From the NCBI GenBank assembly GCA_003665825.1, contig QPFY01000002.1, positions 496,001 to 560,000 of the forward strand: a stretch of 64,000 nucleotides of DNA. Direction: 5' to 3'. Below the pieces are notes generated by a model. The model saw only the letters and a list, made by a program, of their open reading frames with translations. It did no database searches and was not told the DNA's origin. The DNA is from Microbotryum silenes-acaulis. Its lineage: Eukaryota; Basidiomycota; Microbotryomycetes; Microbotryales; Microbotryaceae. Positions within the stretch are counted from its first letter, which is position 1, and every line of letters begins with the position of its first letter. A program made the translations under genes and the position numbers. Of this stretch, positions 33,453 to 46,700 are shown one piece after another.

Positions 33453-36080
33453 ATGATCCTACATGGCTCACGGTACCACTTGGTCACCCTCGTCCTGTTG
33501 TCGGTTCTTGCGGGTTCGGCCCTCGCCGTCTGGCCTCAGCCTCGAGCGATCTCCCGCGGTACAGGGACTGTACGACTGTCCAAGCATTTCTGCATCGTGA
33601 TTGACAAGGAGGACGAGCGCCTTCTCAAGGCCAAGATTGCCGATGTAAATGACACGCCGAACGTTGCAGTTGGGGTTGTGCGGGAGACTACTATGCAGTG
33701 GAGGACTGACGAACCATTTTCACGTGACCTCGATCTCGAATCAGCTGGCCCAAGCTATTCAGCGATCGCAATCGAGGATTCAACACGATACTCATGCACT
33801 TCTCAAGCTGGACCGGGGAGCTTCGTACCTGTAAGTCTGTTATACCGGGGAGGCGATAGTGCTTTTCCTTGTACTCACGCGACGGCGTAACAACGTCTCC
33901 ACATGGGCCGCTTCGGCAACAGAAAATCCGTCGGAGAAGCGGCGGTCTTGACGACACTGTCGCTTTCCATCAAACCCGAAGGACGACGACGTCCGATCAC
34001 GTACGAGACAAACCTTCCGTATGAAAAGCAGGATGAATCTTGTACGTCGCATCAAGCACCCTCCTGTGCTGTTTGCAAATGTAGGGCAGCTCATCCCAAA
34101 TCTTCTCACGACGGACGATTTTTTCGCATCAGATACCCTCACGGTTCCTGCAAGATGCTCGAAGGGCCTGTGCACCGGCACCCTCACCGCCGAGACCACT
34201 TTGGGCTTGCTAAGGGGCCTGACGACGTTCGAGCAACTCGTCTACTCGTTCCCCTCGAGCGTCAAATCCAAGTCCAAGTTCATCATCGACATGCCCATCA
34301 AGATCGAGGACAAGCCAGCTTTCCCCCATCGCGCATTCATGCTTGACACAAGTCGTAACTTTTACAGTATAGGAGGTAAGTCTCAATCAACCGTAGCTGA
34401 TTGAATTTATGACTTAAAACTTAACACTTAGTGCATCTTCTCGGTTTCGGACTTACCTCGTTGCTGTCTTGTTTCACTCCAGACATTTTTCGCACGCTGG
34501 ACACGATGAGCTCGGTCAAGCTCAATGTTTTCCATTGGTCAGTACATTTCATTGCCATCAAGAACCACACTGACCTGTTCGGTGTGTACAACGCAGGCAC
34601 GCGACCGATTCGCAATCGTGGCCCCTGTCTCTCCCCGCCTTCCCCGAGCTCGCCAAAGCAGGCGCGTATTCGCACGACCAGATCTATTCGACGAGTGAAA
34701 TCAAACGCGTTCAAAAGTATGCGAATTTGAGGGGTATCTCAGTCTTGCTCGAGATCGACATGCCTGGTCACACGGCTTCGATCGCAGAGGCTTATCCGCA
34801 GTACATAGCCTGCCCGAATCAGGATTGGACCAAATATGCCAACGAACCACCGACTGGTACGTTGCTCTTCGCACCGTGATTGCTCTGTGGAACTTGTGTG
34901 TTGATTTCTTTTCATGGATTCGCTTACTCGCACAGGTCAACTCAAGCTTGGGGACGCCGAGACGAGGAGATTCGCGAGTGCGGTCGTGAAAGATGCGAGC
35001 TCGCTGATGAAGTCGCCCTACTTCTCCATCGGAGGCGATGAGATTGTCAGTATCGCGCCCTGTGGCTTCGCGTAGTAAAAGGTGAAGGGCTGATGGCAAT
35101 CTCGATTCAAATGATGAATCGCGCAGAACGAAGCCTGCTACCAAATCGACCCAACGACCTCTGCCGCTCTCAAGCAGCGGTCCATAAGCTCACTTCTTAA
35201 GCCCTTCTTCGACTCTGTGCATGGCGTGCTCGAGGTGGCCAAAAAGACCCCCGTCGTATGGGAAGACATCATTCTCAAACACAACGTCTCGGCGGGCGGA
35301 AAGAAGGCGATCGTCATGACTTGGATTTCAGCGAATAGTGTCCAAGCACTGGTGCAAGAGGGATACCGAGTCGTGCATGCCTCTTCGGAATACCTCTACC
35401 TCGATTGCGGAGGTGGTGCTTGGGTGGGCGGTACAACGGGCAATTCTTGGTGCGAGTGAGTAATATGTGAGCTAGCGGTCCTCGCTGATCAGACTCAGGA
35501 GCTAATTTTCGCCTTTGGTGTTTTCACAGTCCTTTCAAATCGTGGCAAAAGGTGAGCGGCCTATCCTGCGACCTTTTCTGAGCACGTCCCCTTCTAATTG
35601 CTCCCCTTCTTGCCAACACAGATCTTCTCTTTCGACCCTTACGCCAATATCACGAGCTCTCAACGCCGATTGATCATGGGCGGTGAAACATTGCTCTGGT
35701 CCGAGCAATCGGATGGGTCGAATCTCGATCCTACCACTTGGTGCGAACTCTTTATCTCGAGTCTACCCTCATCGACTGCGAAGAAGGCAGCTGATACTCC
35801 TCTAACCACAAACTCACTCCCATCAGGCCACGAGCAGCCGCAGCTGCTGAAGTATTCTGGACCAACAACGTCAGCCGCAGAGCGATCGACGCGTTGCCGA
35901 GATTGCACGATTGGAGGTATCGCGCCGTCCAAAGGGGCGTCGCTGCGATTCCGATCGGTCCTGAATAGTCAGTCCTCTCACTTCCCACCACTCTAGTTCC
36001 ACCTGCGAGAACTGATGCTCACCGAACCTTTGCGTCCTGTACACAGCTGCGCATTGCGGCCGGGTGCTTGCAACTTGTAG
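33453..36080 (+). CDS. Beta-N-acetylhexosaminidase (GH20), secreted
   Basis: Secreted enzyme that removes terminal N-acetylglucosamine/galactosamine, for example from chitin oligomers. It starts at 33453 with a signal peptide (VTLVLLSVLAGSALA), followed by the GH20 N-terminal domain (VWPQPRAIS). Splicing across 34043-34129 makes DESYTLTV, then TLGLLRGLTTFEQLV. The catalytic barrel shows FPHRAFMLDTSRNFY, LNVFHWHATDSQSWPL (made by splicing at about 34537-34594), EIDMPGHTASIAEAYPQY and the catalytic Asp-Glu pair in IGGDEI near 35040. WEDIILKH and MGGETLLWSEQ follow. The last exon (36049-36080) encodes CALRPGACNL and the stop, the usual family end. It has about ten short introns and lies divergent from PYC. 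Confidence 0.93.
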
Positions 36081-36327
36081 GGCTCTCCCGCCACGCGCCT
36101 CTTTAACGTTCCTCCTACGACAACCGATATCCGAAACCCCTTTTCCAGACTGTTCATATACGCTCTTTACGCCAGTCAAGTAGTATGAGTGAAGTAGTAT
36201 GTTCTATTTTGTAGAATTGCACAAATAATTCACGGCGCTTGCACGCCTGCTATGCCGAAGGAGTTCACCAAGATCTCACCAATCACTTTCAAGGAAAGAA
36301 GGCGATAACGAAAGCCTCGGGGTTTTT

Positions 36328-38631
36328 TTAATCCTCGTCCCAGTTGGGGTTTTGTTTCGGTGCTGCCGGTCCACCCGCTTGCCTCGACATGATGATAGAA
36401 TCGACCCTCAAAACCGACACTGCCGCATCAGTCCCATACCTCAACGCCCACCGTGTCGCAGCCAACAGATCAAAGATCTCGTGCATCTCCGCATCGATTA
36501 AGCCACCATTCTCGCCTTCAATATCCACACCAATAACCCCTCTCTCATCAGCTTGATGAGCGGCATACAACCGACTCAACGTCTCCGTCGCGTCCAGCCC
36601 CGCGTTCTCCGCCAACGTTCGCGGGACGACCTCAAGCGCATCGGCGAAACGTTTGATCGCATGTTGGGCCAACCCAGGGGTCTTTTCACCAATCTCGGCA
36701 ATTCGTTTGGCGAGTTCCAATTCGGTCGCGCCCGCACCGGCAACGAGACGAGCGTCCTTGAGGATCCCTTTAACGACGTTGACGCCGTCGTCGATCGCTC
36801 GTTCGATATCGTCCATTTGGTTCGTCGTCGCACCTCGCACCACCACCGTCGCCGTTCGGGTCGCCTCCTCGGCTTGACGGAACACGGTGACGCGATCGCC
36901 ACCGATCTCGACCGTTTCGACAATGTCGCATTGACCCATTTCGTCGATCGTCGGGGCTCCGAGACGCGCGAGCGGGGTCGCGCCGACGACGCGGCACAAT
37001 CGTCGCAAGTCGAATTTGGAGAGAACCTTGATGACGAGGATGCCGTGGCGGTTGAGGTAGTGCAGCGCGAGTTCACCGATCGACGAGCCAGCGACGACGA
37101 CGTTCAATCCCGAATCAGCGAGCTCTTGGAAGATCTGTAGTGCGCGGTCGATCAGTATTCTTGGATGAATCATACTCATTCGTCACCACCGGGGCGCACC
37201 TTTTCCATATGCTTCTCCTCCCCTCTGGAAAAGTTGAGCAACTCCTCCGAGTTCTTGAGCAGAACCGTTCCTTTGGTCTCGGTCTGCGCAATGTCGATCC
37301 CGCAGGTGAAGACGCCGACCTTGGCGTTGGCGGCGTTGAGCACGGTCCCTTCTGGTTCGCGACCAAAGACCATACCGCGCACGACTCGGCTCTGCGAAAG
37401 ACCACCTCCGAGGATCTTGACGACTCGGACGTTGTCGACATTGAACTGTGGATGTCGACCCAATGACGCAGTCTTTAGCAACAACGCCAATGTGTGTCTG
37501 GCATGCATAGTTGACCCACGTTCTTAGGGTTCTTGGGCATGACGGCCATGACGGCCTCGGCGACGAGTTTGGACAGGAGGTCCTCGGATCCGTACTGCTT
37601 GGAAGCGAGCGTCGGTTTGAGCGCGAGTTGGAGACTGGCGTCGGTCAAAGGTGTTTCGAGCGTTCGGATCGACAGCTCTGTTTCACCAAATTGGGGGTCG
37701 TCAGTGAATTGCCGCAAAGCTGACGCCAGCACAGCAGAGAGAAAAGCACTGACTCTCCAATTCCTCGATCGCCCTGTCGCGGGCCATCTCGTACCCCAAC
37801 ACGACCTCACTCGGATGAAGTCCCATCGTCAAGAGGTATTCGGCCTTGCGAAGCAGTTCGCCCGCAAGTATGAGCACGAGGTTGGTGCGGTCGCCCATTT
37901 CGGCCTCTTGCTGCTGCGAGGCCATGACGAGCACCTTGCCGGCGGGGTGCACGACCTCGAGTTCGCGGATGATGGTCGCCGCGTCCGAGGTGACGAAGAG
38001 ACGTTCGAGGTGGTTGATGACCATCTTGTTGCGTCCATTGGGGCCTGCGGTGAGTAGTGAGGAGGTTAGGATATGGATCATTATAGAGTGTTTGTGGGTG
38101 CGATGTCACGTACCAAATGAACTGAGGGATGCGACGGAAGGAAAAGGGTCGCGAGATAGGTCCATGAAGGGTAGGTGGGGTCAGTCACTGAAATGAGGCA
38201 AGTGAAGCTGGTTTGGTTGAATTGCTCACGTCCTGACGATCTCTGCCAATTCTACGACGGCGTGGATGTTGCTGTGGGTGCAAGTGATTAGGGGTCGATT
38301 AGGGGTCGATTAGGGGCGCGTCAGCTTGGCCGTGGTTGTGGTCGTCGTCGTCGTCGTCGTCGAGTGTGAGCCAGTGTGCCCCAGGGGAGCAGAGGTGCCG
38401 AGGTGCCACGAAAGCTTACCGAATAACAGCTTCCTCGATACCCGAGTGCATCTGTTGGGGAGAAGAGAGGGAGTCAGTCGGGAGGCTGGCTCGGAATGTG
38501 ACCAGGTGCGAGACGCGAGCACGAGCAGATGACGGCTGCGACGAGGAAGAGCAGAGGGGCTGACTGACGTTGTAGCCATCCTTGAAGAGGTTGTTGCCCG
38601 GTCCGGCAGAGGGAATACGTAAGGAGCCCAT
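36328..38631 (-). CDS. CCT8: T-complex protein 1 subunit theta (CCT8)
   Basis: One of eight subunits of the cytosolic chaperonin TRiC, which folds actin, tubulin and others. It starts at 38631 with GSLRIPSAGPGNNLFKDGYN. Small exons add MHSGIEEAVIR (about 38450) and NIHAVVELAEIV (about 38265). The next gives GPNGRNKMVINHLE and TSDAATIIRELEVVHPA. The apical and C-terminal parts follow (FNVDNVRVVKILGGG, GVFTCGIDIAQTETKG, ATTNQMDDIERAIDDGVN and the end NPNWDED). Family positions are well kept, with one oddity: the ATP-binding GDGTN motif reads GDRTN. A triplicated 13-bp unit and GTC repeats lie in the introns near 38280-38360. Confidence 0.93.
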
Positions 38632-38909
38632 TGTCGAGTGTGGGTGAGCAGCAGAGTGGTAGCCAGAACAACCTGAGCTCAGTCACACACCGTCCACGGT
38701 CTGCAGGCGCGTCTCTCCTCGTCTCTCTCGCGCGCTCGAGCCTCTCGCAGTCGCAGCCAGCCGAACGGCCGGCAGTTCGCCGTCGCAGCCATAACCCAAG
38801 CCGAGCAGCGGGTCTCTCATTCCAACTTGACCACACTCGCCTCGAAGCACCACTCAATCAGCCTTCGTCTCCATTCAGCTTCGAACTTCGCCTTCGAGCC
38901 AGCCTCAAC

Positions 38910-40645
38910 ATGGCTGCTCCGACATTACCCTCGCCTTCCGTATCAACTGATGCTTCCCCTTCGCTCGCCTCGTCCTCGTCCTCGTCGTCGTCGTCCTCGA
39001 GCCAGCGCAGCAGTCGACCGCCACCCGCCGTTCATCTCGTTGCAGGAGGGTCAGTTCCGTTCCCTCTCTCTCAGCGCACCTCATCAAACTCACACGATTA
39101 CTCATTCCCTCACTCAACCCCACAGCCTCGGAGGAATGTGCGGCTCAGTCGTCACAGCCCCCTTTGACCTCGTGAAAACGCGGCTCCAATCCGACATGTT
39201 CCATTCCACCTCCACCTCCACCTCCGCAACCTCCACCCTACCACGCGGACCGATCCGACAGCTTCTGGGAGCATTCGCAGAGACAGGTCGAATACTGAGG
39301 TAGGTGACCAAACCTACACCGTCGACCGCTCGTATATACGCTCACCCAAGCCCAAGCCGATGTGCAACTCGGCTTCGTCGCGCTTCGCAAGCGGGTCGTC
39401 CTGCGGATTGCGGCCAGTCGGACCTGGATGTACGCGCATGAACTCACCTCCACACCCCTCTGCCCGTTCACGTGCACCCGTGCAGGGATATCTACAAGTA
39501 CGAAGGACCCACCGCACTCTTCAAAGGACTCGGCCCCACACTTGTCGGCGTCGTACCGGGAAGGTCAGTGCCCCCCCCCCCCCCCCCCCCCCACCCTTGG
39601 CCACCCCCAAGCCTCGCCCCTGTCTCATCCTTGTTTCTCCCCGCCATCGGTCCCCGCTTTCTTCCAGGTCCATCAATTTCTTCGTTTATGGAAACGGAAA
39701 GCAAATCTATGCCGACGCATTCAATCACGGCAAAGAGAATGCATTCGTCCATCTTTCGGCAGCTGCAACAGCAGGTCAGTCCCAAGTGGGGGTGGATGAA
39801 CTGAACTGTCTCGGGTCAGCCGCTCACCCGTCGTTCACGACCACGCAGGTGTCATCACCGCCGCGGCCACAAACCCCATCTGGGTCGTCAAAACGGTCAT
39901 GCAACTGCAGCAGCAACAACGACCAGGCAACTCGTCCTCTTCCTCTTCCTCCGCTGCTTCTCGAAAACCGCTCCCTTCCTTCCCGACGACGCTCAACCGA
40001 GCAACAGCGACCTCGTCCTCATTTTCCCACTCATTCCGCTCCATCACCTCTCCGCCACTACCTCTTTCAAACAAGCCAACCTCCTATACGACCACCATGC
40101 GCATCTACCGCAAAGACGGGATCCGAGGATTTTACAAGGGCCTTTCCGCAAGTCTACTCGGGGTCACAGAGGGGACGATCCAATGGGGGTTGTATGAGCA
40201 GTTCAAGCTTTTGGCGAGGAAGGGGCAGAGTTTGGAGGAGAGGGAGAAGGTGGGGAATGGAGGTTGGAGGGTTAGTGTGGCGGCGGGAAGTGCCAAATTG
40301 GTCGCGACGTTGATCACTTATCCTCATGAGGTCAGTTGATGGGGTGAATCTGGCTGTTGAACACTCCGAGGGCTTGTGACTGATTGATTGAATACTGCTT
40401 TTCTATAGGTCATTCGAACTCGATTACGACAACCCTCCCCACCGGGCCAATCACCGCGCTACACCTCTTTGCTCCAATCCTTTAAATTGGTCCTAGCTGA
40501 AGAAGGTTGGCGAGCCCTATACGGTGGCATGAGTCCCCATCTCTTGAGGGTCGTCCCCAACGCGGTGACGATGTTTTGGGTCTATGAGAAGGTTGTAGGG
40601 ATGTTTGATCAACCTGAGCGGAGAATGGAGGCGAGGAGGGATTGA
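38910..40645 (+). CDS. RIM2: Mitochondrial pyrimidine nucleotide carrier, RIM2/SLC25A33-36 type
   Basis: Inner-membrane carrier, by family importing pyrimidine nucleotides and iron. The start ATG at 38910 gives a Ser-rich N-terminus, then HLVAGG joined to LGGMCGSVVTAPFDLVKTRL, the first carrier signature (PFDLVKTRLQ). The second repeat carries NPIWVVKTVMQLQQ (near 39890) and the third TYPHEVIRTRLRQ, spanning the intron near 40330-40408. Other carrier elements are KYEGPTALFKGLGPTLVGVVP and KDGIRGFYKGLSASLLG. The stop is at 40645. An unusual tract of 22 C bases follows a GTCAGTG donor in the intron at 39564. CCT8 lies divergently 280 bp upstream. Confidence 0.9.
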
Positions 40646-40936
40646 TTCCACGGTCAAGAGGATCATTCAATTCGCACGGAGATCCATCATGGACCCTAGC
40701 AGGTGAATGTGTCTTTCAAGCTCCTTTGCAACACTGTTTTCTTTCGCATATTATCTTGTTTTCTATACACCACTCTATCGATCACGTAGCAAATTGCAAT
40801 AAAATCGCATGCAAGATGGACATGAGAAAATTTCTCGAGAGCCAAAGTCGTCGCGAGTTGACGCGCTCGCGACCAGCACCCAGGTCCTCTTCTCCGACGC
40901 CCACTCGACCTCAGCTCCACCGACTGTTCACGCACC
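40646..40936. other. RIM2-CWC27 spacer
   Basis: About 290 bp between two plus-strand genes, holding the carrier 3' UTR and the CWC27 promoter. Nothing else was seen. Confidence 0.4.
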
Positions 40937-43281
40937 ATGTCAGCTATCGTGTACGTCCTTCCAATTTAATAAGCACTCGTTCTAAGCACGCTTCCGGCTA
41001 ATCCTCTTGGCCCTCCTCTGTGCATGTACCCAGCGCCGTCGAACCCGTGACGTCCGGAACGGCGCTGCTCAAGACATCAGTCGGGGAGATCCTCATCGAG
41101 TTATGGCCTCGTGAAGCACCGAAGGCATGTCGGAAGTGAGTACAGCAAGTACCTAAACTCAACTATGGCTCTGCTCACCCGATAGCTGATTCAACGGACT
41201 ACGCGCATCGTCTGGTCGTACGCCTGAACTCGATTAGTTTCGTTCAACTAGCGATGGAAGGCTATTACGACGACCTGCCCTTCCACCGCATAGTACCCGG
41301 CTTCATCGCCCAAACAGGCGATGCAACAGGGACCGGAACTGGCGGGGAGAGTATCTATGATGAGGGGGAGTTCGAGGATGAGTTCTCCCAGGTTCGTTCT
41401 TTGATGCTGCTGCTCAGGAGGGGTGGTGGTTAGAGGCGTAGCTGATGATGCAGGTGATGCTGAACATGACAGAGGCTCAAGTTTAATCGACGGGGGTTGT
41501 TGGGTATGGCGAACCAAGGTCGGAATACCAACCTCTCGCAGTCAGTCATACCACCTCTAGCTTCGAGTAACCCCAACCCCCACACCCGTCTGTTCCCCTC
41601 GAGCTAATCTCGATCACGAAACCCCCCCATGCCCACCTCCAACCCGGCCCGCCAGATTCTTCTTCACCCTCGACCGCGCCGACGAACTCTACCAACGCAA
41701 CACCCTCTTCGCGCGCGTAGCAGCCGGCGATACCCTCTTCAACGTTCTCAAACTAGGTGAAGTCGAACTCGAACCCGGAACGGATCGACCCGTTTACCCA
41801 CCCAAGATTCATTCGATTCGTATTTTGGATAATCCTTTCAAGGATATCGTGCCGAGGATTACCCCGGAAGAGAGGAAGGAACAAGATAGGGCTAAAAGGG
41901 AGATGAGGTTGGAGAGGGCCAAGCAGAAACAGTTTGGTAAGAGGAAGGGGACGAAGTGAGTTTCGAACGGTGAAAGACGGGGGGGGGGGGGGGGGCGAGA
42001 AGGATTCGAACAGGCTCGGCCGTTACCGGACACAAGGGTTCCCCCTTCGATTCGGAAGAGCATGGGTACTGATAACTACTGTCGCATCACCGCAGAAATA
42101 AAGCGCTCCTCTCTTTCGGTGCCGAACCCGAAGAAGAAGCGCCCATCGATCCCGACTTGGCCAAAGCCAAGTTCAAATCCGCGCACGACGTACTTGACGA
42201 CGGTCAATTGAGCAAAGAGGTCATTGATGATCGTGGGACATCGGCGACGTTGCCTGATTGGATGCAGGCGCCGACCAGTGCTTCGGCGGCTGTACCGACG
42301 GCTGGGAAGAGAAAGGAGGACAAGAAAAGGAGGGATGCTGCGGAGGTGAGGGAATTGGAGAGCAGTTGACACGATGGAGTAGTTGAACTGAATTCTCCTT
42401 ATTCGTCACCCGATACCGTGCAGGAACCCAAAATGGCCGAATCGACGTCGTTGCGACAAGCCAAGGAACAAAAGGCCAAAGCTGCGGCGAACCCTACTGC
42501 GGCGGATAAAGTCAGGGACGAGATCGCCAAAGTTCAAGCCGACCTCAAACGAATGACCCGAGATGAAGAGGCCGGGTTTTCGGACGAGGATGAGAGGGAG
42601 ACGAGCAAAGCCAAGAAGCCGAAACGGAGTGGTCCTTCATTGTTACAGCTCGAGAGGGAAAAGTATCAAAAAGCCGGTGCGATCAAGAAGGGTCATGGCA
42701 AGCCGAATGAGGATGATATGTTGTCGATCCTTGATGGGTTCAAGAGCAAGTTGAAGCAGGCTATACCCAAAGGGAAAGAAAAGGAGAAGGAGAAGGAGAA
42801 GGAAATCGGAAAGGATCGTAAAGAATCGGACGAACGGTATGGGATTGACGAGGATGACGATTCCGACGTCGAGGATTGGATGTCGCATAAGCTCGTGTTC
42901 CGCAAAGATGCGACGTTGGACCAACATACGATTGACGAATACTCGGTCGTTGATCCTTTGGCGAAGGAGACGGCGTCGTTGGCGGAGTTGCAGGAGAAGA
43001 AGGACTCGAGAAGGAGGTACCCTGGGGACCATAAAGATGAACGAGGAGGAGGGGGTGGGCGATCGGATCAACGCTCGAGGGACTCGGGAGGTCGAAGAGA
43101 TGGCCGGTCATTCAGGAGGGACGACGGTGGTCGAGGCGGTGGTCGAGGCGGTGGTCGAGGCGGTGGTCGAGGCGGTAGTGGTAGTGTTGGTGGAGGGGGA
43201 GGATTCGATCGCCGAGGTGAACGGCCCGAGGTGCGCGGCGATTGGAAGCAGGATCGAATGAGGACGAATGACTTGGCCTAG
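40937..43281 (+). CDS. CWC27: Spliceosome-associated peptidyl-prolyl isomerase CWC27
   Basis: Nuclear cyclophilin-type protein of the activated spliceosome. Exon 1 (MSAIV) splices at about 40949-41034 to [25 protein letters not shown]. The cyclophilin domain shows [21 protein letters not shown]-like and [21 protein letters not shown], then [17 protein letters not shown]. By family, Cwc27 has an atypical active site. The long C-terminal half is charged and coiled-coil rich ([18 protein letters not shown] with MSHKLVF), as in other Cwc27 proteins. The last 60 or so residues are an RGG-rich repeat ([13 protein letters not shown]), unusual for the family. A run of 17 G bases lies in an intron near 41979. 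Confidence 0.92.
43120..43185 (+). repeat. 12-bp coding tandem repeat (RGGG units)
   Basis: GGTCGAGGCGGT units repeated about five times inside CWC27, encoding the Arg-Gly-Gly-Gly tail. Confidence 0.9.
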
Positions 43282-43749
43282 GCCGAGGCGAGATTGTGCA
43301 TGATAATATACAATGACAGCCCCCTACCCTTGAATCATACTTTAGCTACGTTGGGCACTGTCTGACCCGAGAGAGCTTTTGCAACCTTGAGTCGCAATCG
43401 GTCGGTCGCACCGGCCGCGTGAAAAGGAGCAAGAGGCCCGTTGCTCCTTTCCCCGCCGTAGCCTCCCTGAGCTCGCCGGCGTTGACGCTCGTTCCTCTGC
43501 GTCACCCCTCACGATGAGCTGAGAGCTGTGACCGAACCCGACCCGCCAATCGCTCCTTGCTCCGAGTCGATCGCCCTGACGATTCCTCTTGCTCGTTGTG
43601 GTACCTCTCATCACATCGCTATCGCCTTTGAGACAAGCTCGCCGCTAACTCGACCGTCTGTTTGAGACTATTGGGGTAAAACGGAACGAATCACGCGCTT
43701 CGACGTGGGCTAGCGACAAAGTGACACGACCTCACCACGTGACGACGAC

Positions 43750-46700
43750 ATGGATTCTCCCTCGCCAGCTAGTACCTACTACTCGACCGTCGATACACCC
43801 TCTTCGAGTGGTACAGCCGATTCACCCCCTGCTGGTGATGCAGTAGCGGTCCAAGGTGGCGCTCTCGACGACTCGGCGGCGCTCGCCAATCAACTCGAGT
43901 CCATGAGCCTTCGCGCCTCCTCCCAGTCCCCACCTCCTCAACAACCGCCTGGCGCATTCCCCACCGAATTACACCTTGGTCCGACCCATGCTCTTGCCAC
44001 AGCATCGTTGACCGTAGGCGAGGACGTCGCCGCCGTCAAAGTCGAGTCCGCCGGGGTGCCGCCTTCGTTGCAGCGAGCCGCAGAGGCTCCTATCAGGGTC
44101 ACAGCCGCCGTGGCGGGGCCTGGACATTCGTCGCCTTCCAAAATCTTGGATGTGCTCTCCATCAACTCGAACGCGAGTACGCTCAGCTCCCCCGGGTCGA
44201 ACCCCATGACGCCCTCGCCCTTCCCCAAGATCGCGACCGATCCCCACTTGACCAAACCGATCGTGTCGCCCGCACCGCCTTCTCGACGCACCGTCGTCAT
44301 CTTTCAAGAGGCGTGCGCAGGTCATCGTTTCATTCGCTCTTCGGACGTGACGGGCATCGTCGAGCGGCCGGAAAGGATCCGGGCTGTCAAGACGGGAGTC
44401 GCAGCAGCGTGGGCTCGACTTGAGGCGCGCAACGTCGCCCAAGGAGGTGTACGATGGATGGGCAACCCTCCTGCCACGCCGGACTCGGACGACGTCGCCC
44501 AGAACCTTGGCGACCTGCTCAACAATATGAACATCCAGGACCTCAAGGGCAAAGGCAAGGAGATACTCGGCGGACCATTCGACGTGCTCCAGTCGACGAG
44601 TCGGGCCGCAATCGACGACCCGGCGATTCGTTTGATTCACCCACTGCCTCACACCGCTCCCGACGCACCGGACGTCGACATTGCTCCTCCACCTCCAACC
44701 TCACCTCCTTCTGCCTCGACTCCAACCCGTGCAAACCGAGCCTCAGTCGCCTCGACGCCGATTCGGTCCCGGAAAGAGGAGGCGACCCCGGCTTCAACCT
44801 CGACCCCGACCACCGCCGAACGCGGTCCTTCGACCTTGCCCCCTTGGCCTCAACAGCTCGCCAATTTATGTCGAGGAGCATCGACCGCCATCGCGACTAG
44901 TCCGCGTCATTCCGAGATTCCGGCGCATCTGCCTCAGGGCGACCTCTACCTGTCGGAGCAGAGCGAGGATGCCATCTTTGGAGCCATTGGCGCTGTGTGT
45001 GAAGGCGTCGACAGGGTCGTGCAGGGTGCTAGGACAACGGGCAATGGGTATGATCGGGCCTTTGTGGCTATTCGTCCCCCAGGTCATGTGCGCCTTTCGA
45101 TGCTCTGCTAGTGGTCGGGAATAGTAGGCTGACTTTTTCGTCTATCTTGCACGCTGGACAGCATTGCTGTGAGGCCACGCCGATGGGCTTTTGCTTCTTG
45201 AACAACGTTGCCGTTGCTGCGGCTCATGGTAGGTCGTATCAACACAATTGACTCACGCCGATTGGGCTCCCATTGACAGCTCCATATGCTCTTCTCAGCC
45301 CACCTCAATCACGGCATTGAACGAGTCGTCATTCTCGACATTGATCTGGTATGTCATGACGAGGGAAGGTGGTTCTCCCAACTATCTGATCACTGATGCG
45401 ATGGCTGAATGATTGGAATAGCACCACGGCAACGGCACCCAGGACATCGCGTGGCGCATCAACGCCGACGCCAACCGCGCCGTTCAGGAGTTGCAGGCCA
45501 AGTCCCCGCGCAAAGGCTCGCCGCGAAAAGGGCATTCGCCTCCGTGCCGGCCCGATCTGCAGATCATGTATGCGTCGTTGCACGATATCTTCTCTTATCG
45601 TCAGTTCACATTTCCGGAGCTGGCATGGTCGACATCCCCGTAGGCAACAGGCTGACACGGGATCTCTTCACAGCTTGCGAGGACGGTGATCCCTCCATGG
45701 TCCAAGCCGCTTCGCTCAATCTGGCCGGCGGACACTCGCAATGGATCTCCAACGTGCATCTCGAACCCTTCGGGACGGAAGCGGAGTTCCACGAAAAGCT
45801 GTACCCCAAGTACCGCCAAGGGTTACTCGGCGCCGCGACGAAATTCCTCGAGCAAACGGCTTCGCGTGACGGCGAGGATGAGAACAAGACTCTGATCATG
45901 ATAAGTGCAGGTGAGTTGAGCCCCGCACGCACCAGGCGAACCCAAGTTGCTCACGCCCTTCTATGGTGGCATAGGTATGGATGCTTCGGAGCACGAGTCG
46001 GCCGGCATGAGCCGTCATCGACGCAACGTCCCTACGACCTTCTTCCACCGCTTCGCTCGCGAGACGGTGGGCCTCGCCACGACTCACGCCGCCGGGAAAG
46101 TACTGGTCGTACTGGAAGGTGGCTATTCAGATCGTGAGTGCCTTTTCGGCACCGAAAACGGGGCACGGCCCGCTAAAGCTGACCCTCTGATTGCAATCCT
46201 CCTCCGCTACCAGGCGCGCTCTGTTCGGCGACGATGGCGTTGATGGTCGGTCTGACAGAGTCACCACGCCTGCTTGAGAAGACGTTCCTCGCCCAAGACG
46301 GCAACGAGATATCGTGGTGGGAAGAGAAGAATCTCGCCAAGATTGAAAAGGCGTGCAAACCAAAGCGCGGCAAGCTGCACACCCCCTTCGCTACGGGAAC
46401 CGCCGTTCTTGCTGCAAACGCTTCCGGAGCGAGCACGAGCGGCGCTCCGGCGACGGCAGCCACCGTGGATCACCCCGACGCCTGGCTCAATCGAACGGTC
46501 GAGATTTTTGCGGCCATCGAAGGATCCGAGACGGTGGCCGCGCCGAACAGTGACGCTGTAGCGGCAGTCAAGGACAAAGCTGGCTTGGGCTCGCGCACTA
46601 TGCAACTGCGTGAACGAAGGCCTCGCGGGCTGGGCCAAGATTTGGGCTTTGGCGACGGTTCAAGGGATTCGTCGCCGCAACCGTCCGCACAATCGACCCC

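Noticed and set aside
41997..42030. tRNA-like GATTCGAAC string in a CWC27 intron
   Set aside because: It resembles a B box but there are no pairing stems on either side.
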